Assembly: GCA_030762175.1 (NCBI GenBank)
Contig: CM060842.1
Span: 61,006,501 to 61,070,500 of the forward strand
Direction: 5' to 3'
Source: Metallyticus violacea
Lineage: Eukaryota; Arthropoda; Insecta; Mantodea; Metallyticidae
DNA: 64,000 bases
A model generated the notes under the pieces. The model was not told the DNA's origin, did no database searches, and saw nothing but the letters and a program-made list of their open reading frames with translations. Made by a program: the position numbers and the translations under genes. This document shows positions 45,400-57,739 of the stretch, in pieces (position 1 is the stretch's first letter; every line of letters starts with the position of its first letter).

Positions 45400-47199
45400 G
45401 CTTACGTCATTTTTGTTGTTGATTGTTTAACATATACAGAAGCCTTTGGATTGAGTTTTGAAGTTGGATAAATTACGTACCTTAATTAATTATTTTACTG
45501 TGTACTTTCTCTCTTTTTCTCTGAATCGTAGTTGGAGCTGAGTGAGTCCTGCTCTTTTCAGTGAATTTAAGGGACAATGAGCCAAAATCGGCCAAAAAAT
45601 ATATATATATATATTTTTTTGCAGCAAATGGTTCCTTGAACCTTTGGGCGTTCACGGAGAGTCAACATTTGGAAGTCCCCCCCCCCTCTTAGGGCTCTAC
45701 AGCCATTTAAAGAGCTCCGCTTGTCCGTTTAGATCTCTCTGTTTCCCAACATACATTTATAAAACTGCGTTTTTCTCAAAACTTCATTTTCACACATTCA
45801 GAATGTCCCACGTGTCACAATTTTTGTTTAAATTCAATTAAAATTTACCAAAATGTGCGGCAGTATTCATTGTAATATTCTATGGAATAAAAACAGGCTA
45901 ACAGCAATAATAATTTCAAAGATTTGAAATTTCTTAGATTTAAAAAAAGTATCAAGGTTCACTTACCAAATTTGTTTCAAATAACTTTCTACACATTTTT
46001 ATATGGGTTTCAAAGCTCCAATTGCAAAAATTCCAACCAATTTTCTCAACACAGGCGAGCCACATGGGACATTTTGATTATGCATCACATTTACCCAATA
46101 AAATTTATGAAATAATTTATATCTCGCAATGCATTTATGAAATTTGAATTAAATTTGGTATACGTATTAACTTAACAGCAATGCAACGGCAGTAAACGTT
46201 TCAGAGAAACCTATACATATATGTGTGGAATTATGAAAATTCACTCTCAATATTCCTTAACTGAACTTGAGACTGACTAAGGCTGTCTTTCCATCAGCAC
46301 CAGACAATTTGGGTGCGATTGATAATTTATTCATTCATTAATTTGAATTTAACAACTTTAAATTGAGCAGGTATTTTTCGAATCAAAATAACTGTTGGTG
46401 TCAAACTGGGTTACCAAAAATTCAGCAATATTTTCATTTAGTTGCTAGTCAATACATTACACAGTTGTATTTTTAGATGTCAAACTAATGTATTTCTTTA
46501 CATAATATAGAAAACACTGAGCAGAAAACATTATGTTTGTCATAGATGAACAGTGGAAATGTTTGGTAAAGTAACTCCATTCGTACAAATACCGGGCTCT
46601 TCAACGTGGAATAGTTCTGGAGGATAAAAGGTGACTTGGCGTATCATTACGTGATATCAGTGCGCTATAACAGAATCGAAGAAAAAAATAACATCACAGG
46701 CTAAGCAGATTTTGCTACATTCAACACATGTAACAGCATATTTCGTTTTTACGAACGACATGCTAATTCATTTATTTTAAATGTTGAATGCTACCTAAAT
46801 TATTTGACCAGAGATGAATGTTTCGTAAGTAAAAGCTTCTGCTATAAAAACAATTGCGCGTAGGTTATGTGTAGCTTCTCTTGTTTATGCGTAAACAGTT
46901 AATTAACCTTCCCCATGCCTCTACAAGCTCTGCACCTTCTGGGAGATCAACGAATGTTTCTGCCATCAGCTAATTATTACAAAATCATTCATTCAAACAT
47001 GTTATATTGTTCTGAACCATGAAAATTGAAATGCCACGATAAAAGATGAATTTGTTGTATACTTTAGAATATATTGTCGCACTACTTCTGGAGAAATAAA
47101 TAGCGCCCCCATTCTCAAAAAAATGGATAATATTGTCTCAATAACAATAACCGTAAACTTACTTTATAAAATTTAACTTTTTAAAAAAAATATCAAATG

Positions 47200-47263
<64 letters not shown>

Positions 47264-47530
47264 GCTATGTTATTCTTTGTTTACCAGCAATGTGTAATTT
47301 GGCGAACTTACGAAACGTGAAAATAGATAGCCAATTATGGTAAAAAATCTTAATCGTTAAAAAATTAATTTATTTAAGCCTTTCGGAAATTTATGACATT
47401 TTCGTAGACTATTAATTTTTAAATGGAAACTATCTCTTATAGTTGAACTTAATATTTTATTTTAATGCTTATACCTTCACTACCAAAGCTGAAAATTAGA
47501 TTATGTTTTGTTATATTAAGCGTCTTGCCA
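45400..47530. other. Unassigned non-coding DNA
   Basis: If 45269-45382 is a first exon this would be its first intron. An AT dinucleotide run lies at 45600-45615 and a 21-unit AAT repeat at 47201-47263. Confidence 0.4.
47201..47263 (+). repeat. (AAT)n microsatellite
   Basis: About 21 perfect units. Confidence 0.95.
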
Positions 47531-47534
47531 CTGA

Positions 47535-48245
47535 GTGGCAAAGCAGGGATTAGCGTATCGAGTTTAAACTTGGACGCGCTGTCGCGCAAATCGCACGAAA
47601 TGCTGTGGAAGCAGGGCCAGCTGAACGCGCAGTTCGTAAAATATTTAATTCGTGAATGTAGGCTTGAAGATAAGAAACATCGGTGACATCACAGTGAAGC
47701 TGGCGATGACCAACTTGTTGAAGTAAATACACGTTGAGCTACTCGAGAACATGCTAAGGAAGTCAGGCATGCCTTTTCAACTGTTTTGTGATCATTTGAA
47801 GAAAAAAGGAAAAGTGAAAAGAAATTCTTGATAAATGAATCCTACACGAGTTAATCAGCATCAGAAACAGGTTTAGAGCTCCTTCTTCACCATAAAAAAT
47901 TCCCTTTTTAAATCGTATTTGATCAATGAGAAGTGGGTTCTCTACAACAGCAAACCATTGGCTGCATCTGCTAAAATACCGAAACACTTCGCATGGCGAC
48001 TGCATCGTAGCAAAAGTTACTTAAGAGAGGCATTGTCAAGAAACTGATAAACTGCATCACAACGGCCAGCACTAGTCCCTCATGATAATATCCTAACACA
48101 GAAATTGTTACCTCATTCCACCTTTTATCAAATGACTTTCACTCATTCAAACATCTGGCCAGTTTTCAAAAAGAAGCTGAGACAGCATTTAGAAATTTTA
48201 TCATCTCTAAAAGTCATACATTTTTCTCGAAATAACTTAAACAGC
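47535..48245 (+). pseudogene. Decayed mariner transposase, irritans-type
   Basis: Pieces in order: YRVFKLGR-like start with LGRAVAQIARNAV and AGPAERAVRKIFNS (N-terminal HTH, 47.55-47.65 kb), GDDQLVEVNTR (47.7 kb), a KKKGKVK segment, VNQHQK (47.85 kb), LINEKWVLYNSKPL and KIPKHF (47.92-47.99 kb; CDEKWILYDN in active relatives, with the first catalytic Asp lost), then PALVPHDN (48.07 kb; LLHDNARPH region) and a worn C-terminus. The order and wording fit the irritans subfamily of mariner. A gap lies between KHF and PALV. The frame is broken repeatedly. Confidence 0.8.
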
Positions 48246-48855
48246 CTTGTTACCAATCCGAAAATATTTATCTGTTGACACCGACAGTGGTTATTTTGAT
48301 TAACAGAGTTAATTTTGAAAAGTTTTTATGCTTTATTGAAGTTTAAATCACAAAAAAGCCATTAATTTACAAAACAATCCAATACAAATAAATTTGTGTT
48401 TTCTAAGTATTCAAGCCAGCTTTTTCTAGAAGAGAGTTTCCCAAAGTTTGAGATTTTGCATTGGTTTCACCAAGATGTTTTTCTAATGGTGGATTTTGAT
48501 TCCGGAACATGGAACTGTGTCTACTGTGGATTAAACACATTGTTGTGCTATATTTAGTGACAGAGAGTAGTTTCCTGTCTGTTTTAAGGAGAAAGTTCTG
48601 AATATGTTTGCCTGGGCACGGAAATTAAAGACTTAATTTACATTTTCTGTTGCCATCCAAAGGAAGCAATTTACTCACCTCTTCATTTGAAATTCAATCA
48701 GAAGGATGAGCTATTTTGTTTAAAACATTGAAACTCTCTGTAATTATACAACTTAAGCCCGAATGGATATCTGTTACTACATAAAAATTTTCAATAATAT
48801 AAAAAAAGCAATTCCCAGTGTTTGGCTTATATTAAATTAAATTTGGCTTAAATTG

Positions 48856-48897
<42 letters not shown>

Positions 48898-49285
48898 GGA
48901 AAATACACCACTGCATTATTAACTTATCTATTACATTTCCAGTTTAATGTTTTAAATGAAATAAAAACGTATAATTATTTTAACTTAATGCAGCTTCAAT
49001 ATTTTAAGCGTGTTGCTCCATTTCTGAAAGGAAGTCCTAAGATAGGCCTATTTGCCGTTAACTACAGCAAATTTAGACTAATGTAAGGTTGTTAAAAGAT
49101 TTGTATATTAATAAGGTCAAATCTTTATGAAGGGTATTTGCGAGAAGAAAAAGTTAGGGAACTATTGTTCTAGACCAACACACTATGAAGTTGTGAAGGA
49201 AAAGAACAAAGGAATCTGTTTTTAGTGAATTATGCCTCGGATAGTTACAGGAGCATTTTCTCCCCTTTTTCGAAATATTTCTTTA
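48246..49285. other. Unassigned non-coding DNA
   Basis: AT-rich with a (TA)n run at 48859-48894. Nothing else recognised. Confidence 0.45.
48859..48894 (+). repeat. (TA)n microsatellite
   Basis: About 18 uninterrupted TA units. Confidence 0.95.
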
Positions 49286-49289
49286 TTTT

Positions 49290-49500
49290 AAGGATTTAAC
49301 GTCCTGCCATCTACGAATGTTTTTCCAGATGAAAGTGAGGAATGAAATGATGCAAATGAGTTCGGGGATTTTAACATTTAAAGTTAACTGCTATTTACCT
49401 TTCTCCATGGGGGAGGGGAGAAAGGTTACCAGATAGCAGGTGCCTGGATCAAACCCGAACCCGCCAGTTGCTCTAACATTTGGGCCATGGTGGTGAACAC
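49290..49500 (-). mobile_element. tRNA-derived SINE-like repeat
   Basis: On the minus strand: atggcccaaatgttagagc (A-box-like), gggttcgggtttgatcc (B box), a body with ggtaacctttctcccc, and the end ggcaggacgttaaatcctta with an A-rich tail. The ending resembles that of SINEs in this window, but no second copy was seen. Confidence 0.55.
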
Positions 49501-49509
49501 ATTTTTCTT

Positions 49510-52500
49510 TTGATGAACCGTAAATGTAACATCATAATGACTTTGAAGGTTTTTTTTTTTTTTTTAAATGAGGATAAACTAATAATATTAACAACAAACA
49601 TATTGCATGTTTGCACATGATATACAATAAACAGTAAACTCTAATGTGTGCTTGCACATTCTTTCGATAAGTTTGCTTTATTATATTTGTGGCTCAAAGC
49701 ATACATAGCACGTCTGCAGTGTAACTTGCTGATCTACTGAAAATGAATATGGTAATGTTTTCAGGCATGTCAAAGTTACCGGCTGAAAGATGAAGCGAGT
49801 ACTTCAGTTAAAGACGCTCAGTCTCTTTGCATGCACACTCAACGCATCCGAAGAGCATCTTTCTTTCTGCTTGGCTTCTTCCCTTGACCTCCTTTGACAG
49901 CGATAACACCCCCTTTCGCTTTTGTTTCAAAAGAAAAAAGGGAACGGCGGGGGAAGGAAGGGACAGAAGAAGGAAACGGATAAGACATAAAGTAAACGGA
50001 AGCATTCAATGACGTTTCTGAAATCTCTCGCAGAAATTTCGCTAAAACATGTTTTTAAAATATCAACTTAATACGTAAGATTGCTGGTGCTGAGGATTTC
50101 ACTATCTATCTCAAAATATGCCTGCAAAAAATGAGTACCATTCCTTAAAATTAAGTTTTCATACGTTTTTAGAGAATATAATGTCTATCATAAAGTGAAA
50201 GAATGGAGAAAGTACCCCTTTCCCCCCTTTATGAGGCAAAATATTCCAGTTTTGCCAGGTTATATAAACAAAAGGCGAGTCATTAAAGTGCTAAATTCTA
50301 AACCTTGATGATAACTCTTAAATTAGACATTGCTTCCCAAACATCAAAATCAACCGAGTGAGATAAAATAGAAAGAAAGGTGAATAAAAATAAATAAAGT
50401 TATTACTTTGAAATGCATGTTCAGTTTGTTCAATTTTTGCAGACCAGATGGTCTAATACACTTTTGTTTTTTCTTTGAAACTTTATAACTTGCATTTCTG
50501 AAACACAAACTGCTGTTGGATCGAAGAGGCGTGTTTTGTTGTTACAACAGTGTAGTGTGCGGTTTCGAAAAGAAGCTCTTGATGTGTGTTCCACTTGTTA
50601 ATTGAAAGAATGCGATGTAGACATTCTGTCCGTCGGTAAATTATCAAAGGTTAGTGATGACGAAAAAAAGAAGAAGAACTTGCCTGCATGTAAGTGTAAG
50701 ACAGCAGGAGAGAGGCTGATTTCCTTCTGCATGTTACATGTACAAACCTCAACGTCTACTCACAGAACTCGTTGCCAAGTATTGATATTTTTTCTTCTTC
50801 TATTCCGATCTCTTACACGTTAAGATTGTTGGACTGGTATACATAAGAAACAATAGCACTAGGCACACCTTTACAGCTTTACACGAAATGCGTGAATTTA
50901 TCTAACATCTGTAATTGTTCTCCGAAACGAGAAGGAAGTATACAATGCCCCAGGGTTAAGGAACTCCAGTTTGGGACAAGTGTTTGAAACGAAACTAAGG
51001 ATTTCCGTTTTCTTCTTATTTGCTATCGGTTGTAGATACTTTAATTTCACCATCATATCACCACCTTCAGTTGGCCGATCCGCCTTCAAAGATTCTTCTG
51101 TCATCACTATCTGGGTTTGTCCACAGATTTGGTTCCCATAGTTTTGACAGTCTTTCAGGTGTTCTTTCCACCGCCATTTAAAGTCATTCAGAATGTCTTC
51201 ACATTGAATATTTGTAGATCTTTCCTAAGGTCTTAGTTTCTTATATGACCTAGCCTTGTATAGAGCCGGACAAGCCTTGACGGCCTTCTTTCCTGAAACT
51301 ATGATTTACGCAGCTGCTTGTTTACGTTACAGGTGAAGAGTGCTGTGCAACATTGTCACGTCTCTGCAATCGCTTTTAGTATATCTTTCGTGTTAACAAT
51401 TCGGATCCGTGAGAATAAATTATTTACTCATATATTTTTCTTAATATGAGTAACCAGAAATATTGATAGTTTTTGTTAAATCTTTGATGTATTACAGTAA
51501 TAGTGCCACGCTGCAATTTTCAGATTTCTCATTAGATCATAATAATTTGTTTGACGACAAAGATGCTATTTATGCGAGATCTACCTTTTATAGAGCAAAT
51601 TTATTCTTGTAAATAAGATGGTTTTCAATATTTTGTAAACGTTTAATAATTATGTTTATATTAATACATATGAAAAATGTTAAATCTTAATATATGGCAA
51701 GCATTTATTTAATTTCATTTTAGGATTTGCATTATGCAAGTACATGAGATTTAGGTTTCTGTGGACAATTTCTTTTTATCAGTTTATATTTGTCAAATAC
51801 CTCATCTGACAGCTCAATTAAGAGTAGTTCCAGTCCGTGCTGATATGTCTCACATTTCAATAACTGCAGAAATAAAATCTCTAAAATCTACCTCAGCTTT
51901 AGAAAAATGTGAATTTCTTTCTATTTGTTTTCACGAAAATTTACTTTAAACAAGTCAAGAAAATTAGAAGAAACGACTATATTGCCAAGATAAAGAACTG
52001 AACTCCGGAAAATAAAAGTAGCACACGTTTCGAACTGAAGATGTAGTTGAGATTGAAATGAATGTTGTCTATAACTGTCTAAAGAAACAGTATTAGAAGA
52101 CATATTGCTCCTCCAGAATGGAGCTGCTGGCTACAGTTGAGAAAGCGCTTGGTGAATAATACGTTTATTTGTAGAAGCAATAAGTCGACTGCTTCATCAT
52201 GCAACAAACGCACGCACGCGCACACACACATTTCTCCTTCCGTTTAATTCATTTACAAAATGTACGTTTTATTAAATTTACTAACTTTACAGCAAATTTT
52301 AAATTACTTTTATTAATAAAATTCGCATAGTAAAATTAGAGCAGTAAAACAGTCTGCTAAATTTTGTGTTCCTAAAATATACTGAATGTTATTTTGACTT
52401 CAGAGTCTGGTTAGATAAAATTGCAATGTCTTTGGGACTTACGTGCACTATATTTATTTATGTTAAAGAGTACAGTTCTATGGAATTCCCTGTATGAGCC

Positions 52501-52520
52501 TGATGCCCAAAGCGCCCAAA
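49510..52520. other. Unassigned non-coding DNA
   Basis: No gene recognised. Poly-T at 49551-49565. A minus-strand frame near 51.2-51.1 kb contains DILNDFKWRWKEHLKDC, vaguely like a retrotransposon C-terminus, but this is too weak to assign. CA/CG repeat at 52205-52230. Confidence 0.4.
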
Positions 52521-52526
52521 ATTATC

Positions 52527-52750
52527 GTTCCTGATGGTGTATGGATTCAATCCCGGCCAGGACCTATGGATTTTTTTCGGGCTTAAAAATCCTAAGTATG
52601 GCATCCTTCGGAAGTAAAGCAGTGAGTCCCATGTCGTACATTTACGACATGAAAAATAACCTCAAGCCTGAAAGGAAGGGCCTCTCAGCAAAATTTATCG
52701 GCCGTTTACACGCCCTGAATTGAATGGGATGCTAATGACCTGAGATGTCC
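52527..52750 (+). mobile_element. tRNA-derived SINE, family A, head deleted
   Basis: After gttcctgatggtgt the middle of the tRNA-like head, including most of the A box and the anticodon arm, is missing and the sequence resumes at ggattcaatcccggccagg. Body and 3' end are otherwise well kept (ctcaagcctgaaaggaaggg, aatgacctgagatgt). The deletion would remove the internal promoter. Confidence 0.85.
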
Positions 52751-55240
52751 TAACCTGTTCGTTTGTATACTCTATGGCATACAGCGCTAAAGAGTTGTCA
52801 TTAAAAACTGTCGAAATAGTTTGTTCATTAAATACAGTAGATGTCCACGTTTTAAGACACTAAAAATGTTTTACTATCTCTAACATGCAGAAGTTTAAGA
52901 ACGAAAGCCGAGTTGTAATGCCCAAAAAAGAACGTGAATTCGAACATAGTACAAGTCAATTTTGATCTCACTGCAAGTAGTGGATAAATATTCTTCTAAC
53001 TTAATCCTTCAATTAATGCATTAATAAATAAAGTACAGATCTTAATCAATAAAAATCACTCATTTAATGAAAAATGACCATAGTACCCCTAGGCAACTAC
53101 GTGATGAACCCATAGGTGACAAGCAGACATTTAGATTAGTTCAGTATCGCTATTTGCTACTAGACAGCAGAAGTTTGCGGTTATGTATATCATTAACCAT
53201 GCTCGGTATGATTTCTGCATGTTCAATTTGCTCGAATCTGTTGACACATACAAGAGGCAGACAAACGAAACTGGGAAGAAGTCTTTAAATGAAAAAGTAT
53301 GTCAATCTTCACATTGTTTCCTTACAAGCCTTGTTTGGTGGAGCGGGTGAGCTGATCATAGGGCAGTGGGCGCCAGCCTCAGTGTGAGTGATGGAAGAAT
53401 AGCGTGGTGTGATCTACGGATATGGTCAACATTGTTTCAGTACTTCTACCATGTAAGGTTTCGAAACGTACAGATGAACCATGACCAGGACAACTCCATG
53501 CCGTCATCATGGCAGCCAGTAATCGGAAGATACATGAAGGACAGTTAGGCGCTATATTCGCATTACCCACGGTTTGTGTCCGTACAACGTACTTGGCAGG
53601 TTGAGTTATCCTAAGCTTGCCCCATGAAACATGGCTGAGGAACAAAATGCAGCATGAGTACGGATCTGTCATCGCTATGATCTCGAAATTGAAACACGCA
53701 GGGCTACTGTTACCCAAGAAAAACAAGCAAAACAATGAATGGAAGGTGATAATGACGCTGTTCTTCGATAAAATTGTTGCGGCGACAGCAGCAGCACCGA
53801 AAGGCGTAGTTTCTTACCGAGAGGCGTTATCCTCCTTCAGGAAAAGGAGCAAGCTGTCCTAGCCAATCCAATCTTCACCTCCAATCTTCCTCACGCGTTT
53901 GGACAATTAAAAGTTTAAAAGTAATACACTTTCGGAGGGACGAAGAATTTTGGCTCTACTCACGCTAAAAGAATTCAATGCAGGTATCCGTCAGCTAGTA
54001 TCTCATTGGGAGAAGTATGTTGGAAACTATTGACACAATGATTTGGAGTTTTATATTATATCGCATCGTCCAATTACCTAATCGCAGATGCAGCGGTAGG
54101 TCCTGCATCGGTGAGCCAGTGGAGCTACACTAGAAAGGAACGGAAGGACGAGAGTACACGAGGAATTCTAGTTTGGTTATCAACTTCTAGAAGACGAATA
54201 TTGAATTGGTTCAATTCGAGTATCGACAATAGAAACACTAGTGTGAGGGTCTAATAAACTCTAATGCTATGTACTCACCGATGTCATGCAAGAAGAGGCT
54301 GGAACGATCTGTCTTTATTTTTCACACATTTTTGTCTTCTGCTTAAGTAATTACTATGATGGAACCTTTCTTACTATAGACTTGAAGTTGACTTGTTAAC
54401 CGTACACTGTAGCTGCCTGTGAAATCTGCTTTGTGCTCTGTGTTTATCTGCATCAGGTTTCTGCATTGCAGCCAAAAACTCGACATCATGTCTTGCGTCA
54501 GGTTTATAGATAACTTGCCAGCAAAAAAAATGTTCCACTCCTGATTAATACCCTTCTTAATTTTCTTTGAGAAGTTAAATTAATCTCTTGGCGGATAATG
54601 TAATGTGTGTGAACATTATTTGTTCTTTTATGAAACGTATTGAGACTTGAAACTGGATCATCTAGAAATTTCTCTTCAAATAATCTCCTGTCAGCACGAA
54701 TCATAAATAAACATCGTTATGGAATAAAATAAGAGTGATTAGGCCTAGTATTTGCCATGTAGCATTCTCAGCAGGCTCTACCATAGAACTAGAAAATGTT
54801 TTTTGCACTGTTTAAACTACACTGACTGATGGGTTGAGACTCAAGGCCAACGTAGCAGTTCGGTAAAATACACCAGCCCCGCTAGTGCAACATGGCTGAC
54901 CCTGAGCGATGATTTATCCTCAGATGCAGTAATCATTTGTTCATAGGAAATGAAGGCATAGGCCATGGCAATGAGAATGTAAAACAGCTAATGACAGGGA
55001 GTGAATTTATACCAATTTTTGGAATTCGCAACATGCATTCTTAGAGCACCTTAAGCGGTGTGCTATTAAAAAAAATCACTTAATTTTAAATACTGAAACG
55101 GAGTATTAAAAGTAATAGATCATTGGACAGAGTAAGAACGGACTATATGCTGGAGACGTGCCCATTAATTTAAACTAAAGTCGCTTTTTTACATTTTCGT
55201 ATAAGATGCAGCGCTTTTTTTTTATTTATATTGATGTATA
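52751..55240. other. Unassigned DNA
   Basis: The stretch 53340-54200 is less AT-rich and shows several overlapping open frames on both strands, which suggests an old coding or transposon remnant, but no family could be recognised. No splice borders support an exon. Confidence 0.35.
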
Positions 55241-55244
55241 TAAA

Positions 55245-55510
55245 GCTCTACTTCCACCGTAGTGGCTAGCTTTACTAACTGCTAGCCGGGAGGTCCGGAC
55301 TCGATACCTGGTGCCCAATTAGGAATTTTTCTAAGTTAGGGAGGTCTGGAATGGGGTCCACCCAACCTCGTGAGGACAATTGGGAAGCTGCCTGATTAAG
55401 AAGTGGCGTTTTTCGGTAACGAAAGCCGCGTGATAGGCGACGGGGATGCAGAGGTCGCCGCGGATGGCCAAAGCTCATCCCGGGCTACAGTCAAATGAGA
55501 AGAGAGGTAT
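55245..55510 (+). mobile_element. tRNA-derived SINE-like repeat
   Basis: Head caccgtagtggctagcttta then gtccggactcgatacctgg (B-box-like), and a structured body with aggtctggaatggggtccac, aacctcgtgaggacaattgg and gaaagccgcgtgataggcga. Notably less AT-rich than its surroundings. The sequence tataaagct occurs at both borders (55237-55245 and 55510-55518), a possible target-site duplication. No second copy in the window. Confidence 0.6.
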
Positions 55511-55959
55511 ATAAAGCTTTTTATATGAATATTTAAAACAATTCATTTTAAAATGTGTATTCACGTGTGTTACCAGTGTGTTTGTGTTAAAATAAAAATA
55601 GCAGTACAAGAATCGTGATCAGCGAAATTCATTTAGGAAATGCATAAAAGCTGCATATGCCTGCAAGAAAAAGTTTCATAGACAGTATAACTTCAAACAA
55701 ATGTAATCATTGTATATAATTTACGTTTTATTTCCTCAAATAATAATTATACATAATATTGAAAAGTGTCTTTCTATTATGCCAATTTTATTTCTCTCTG
55801 CTATGTTTTACTGTTTTTCTTTTACATATCTGTTAGTGTATTTTTTGTATTGTATTGTTTAAATATTTTAAACACGCTAGTTCGATATGTATGTCTATTT
55901 TTCTAAGAACTTAAAACTAATATTTTGAGGTTTTTTTTTTATCTACGGACCAACCATAT

Positions 55960-56640
55960 TATATATGTTCGTTAGCAGCCGAGAGGTGGAGACCTCAAGT
56001 GAGAAATGGCGGATGGCCATCAGCCCGGAGAACAGTTTGTCTATTCTCCTGGTTAAGAGCAGACGTCCTAGGCGCCTGCCGGACCTCGTATTGCATCGCC
56101 GGGGATCCCCTGCGCCTGTAGCGCGAGTACCTCGGGGTAACCGCCCACTAAAGTCCAACAAGGCCATGGAATTCTCCGGCAGCTGTATCCAATCCCGAGC
56201 TCTCGTTCCATGAACCTGACCCAAAAGCTGCGCGTGTACCGTGCCATAATACATGCGATGGTTCTGTACGGCAGTGAAATTTGGGGAGCTACGGCTCCCA
56301 CCACGATCCGCAAAATCCAGTTCCTGTAGAAGCATGCGCTAAGGATTACATACGGTACCGACCGCCGCTTTCCAGCCTCCAACCTACACACCCATTCCGT
56401 ATATCACAGACGTCGTACAGGAGAGAGCCCGGGCACTCCATGATACCGTCCCGAACCGCCCTAATGAACTGGTCAGATCACTAGGGGAATACGACCACAG
56501 AGTCCCTAGAAAATGTAGATCATGCATACTTGTCAAGGACGTCATGGGGTCCCTTGGACGATAAAATTCTGCAATCACCTGGTTAGGCAGCTTCGGGGCG
56601 GGCAACTTCCATACACCTTGCCCAACAACAAAATTAGCTT
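55960..56640 (+). pseudogene. Decayed non-LTR retrotransposon RT, C-terminal region (Jockey-like)
   Basis: Plus-strand pieces in order: EKWRMAISPENSLSILLVKS and RRPRRLPDLVLH (56.0 kb; thumb-side region with the usual NP.KS..L.. signature), then NLTQKLRVYRAIIHAMVLYG and SEIWGATAPTTIRKIQFL (56.2-56.3 kb), KHALRITYGTDRRFP, and, after a frameshift, ITDVVQERARALHDTVPNRP with a RSLGEYDHRVPRKC end (56.4-56.5 kb). This is the typical C-terminal half of Jockey-clade reverse transcriptases. The catalytic FADD region is not visible, so the copy is 5'-truncated. At least one frameshift and several stops. Confidence 0.8.
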
Positions 56641-56825
56641 ATGATCCTTGGTTTTGATCAATTCCTTTCCCAAAATCTCCCCACATTAACACTTATAATA
56701 ATACACAAATATTTTCCTGTTTAAAATTTTGAAAAGTCTACGTCCATCAAGCAGGTAACGCCGCGAGCGGCTAGGTAATGCTTACTGTTGGTATCCACCC
56801 TGACCTGAACTGGATTCAACTTTTA

Positions 56826-57155
56826 GTTAGTTGGAGAAGAGTTCCATCAGGAAGTGGTCGTGCGTTCGTTCGGTGCTTTCATTGTGTGCAAATTGCCTGC
56901 TAATTTTTGTTATTACGGAAGAAAGATTAGGAAGTGCATGAATTAAGATGTTGGCAATGCATTGCCTCTGAGGGGCATCATTTTCAACATCTCTGATAAT
57001 ATAGGATTATTATTATTATTATTATTATTATTAAATACAGATAATGTAATGCTTTCGGTAAAAATATAAATACTACCATAAAATACTTAATTTTACACGC
57101 GATAACTTTATCTCCCATTTTCCGGTTAGGGCTGCTGTACTTCCTCAGTAGTCGC
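56826..57155 (+). mobile_element. Non-autonomous transposon copy 3 (deleted DUF4817-type family)
   Basis: Contains ggtgctttcattgtgtgcaa, ttacggaagaaagattagg, ctgaggggcatcattttcaa, an ATT microsatellite at 57006-57032, and aaaatataaatact, the same blocks in the same order as 39476-40090. It lacks the middle block between the HTH codons and their neighbours, so it is shorter. Confidence 0.7.
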
Positions 57156-57161
57156 ATTGAG

Positions 57162-57415
57162 GGTTGTTGTTGATTTGGTTTAACATCTCAGGTCATCAGC
57201 GTCCCATTCAAATCAGAACGTGAAACTGCCGACAAATTTTCCTCAGAGGCCTCTTCTTTCAGGCTTGAGGTTCTTTATCGTGCCATAAATGTACGACACG
57301 GGACCCCAGGCTTTACTTCCCTTTCCCTTACGCCAGAAAAAATCCTGGCCAAGATTGAACCCGCGATCTTGGGTTTAGGAAACAAGTGTGGTTACCGCTA
57401 CACCATAAGGACCGA
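57162..57415 (-). mobile_element. tRNA-derived SINE, family A
   Basis: Minus-strand copy: head cggtccttatggtgtagcgg, B box gcgggttcaatcttggccag, full body and the aggtcatcagcgtcccattc block (as read on the plus strand). It directly follows the transposon copy at 56.8 kb. Confidence 0.9.
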
Positions 57416-57739
57416 CGCGCATTGAGGATGCCCATAACTAAAATAAATAGAAAATTATGTAAAGTGACCTAAGGTTCACCGGCAGCATTCCCAAATGGTA
57501 TAGTACAGCTAGAATTAGGTAGGTATAAGGTAAAAATTATTACAAGAATTATGAAATAGGCTTATTCAGAAATTAGCATATTGGAAGAGAGTGATATTAT
57601 TACAGAATGTTTCAGTGTCTAAAAGTGGAAAGGCTCTTGGAATCTCACAGTGCAGGAAATTTGACAACAGATAGGTTTAAGAAACATGAATAAATAGGGA
57701 ACACCGAAAGAGAGGATTCCGGGAAGAAATAAACATAAG

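Noticed and set aside
50898..51250. Retrotransposon C-terminus on the minus strand
   Set aside because: Only one short segment with scattered Trp/Lys resembles such ends; order and signature residues are missing.
52021..52050. Another hammerhead-like core near cgtttcgaactgaagatg
   Set aside because: Core elements are in the wrong order and no stem II hairpin can form.
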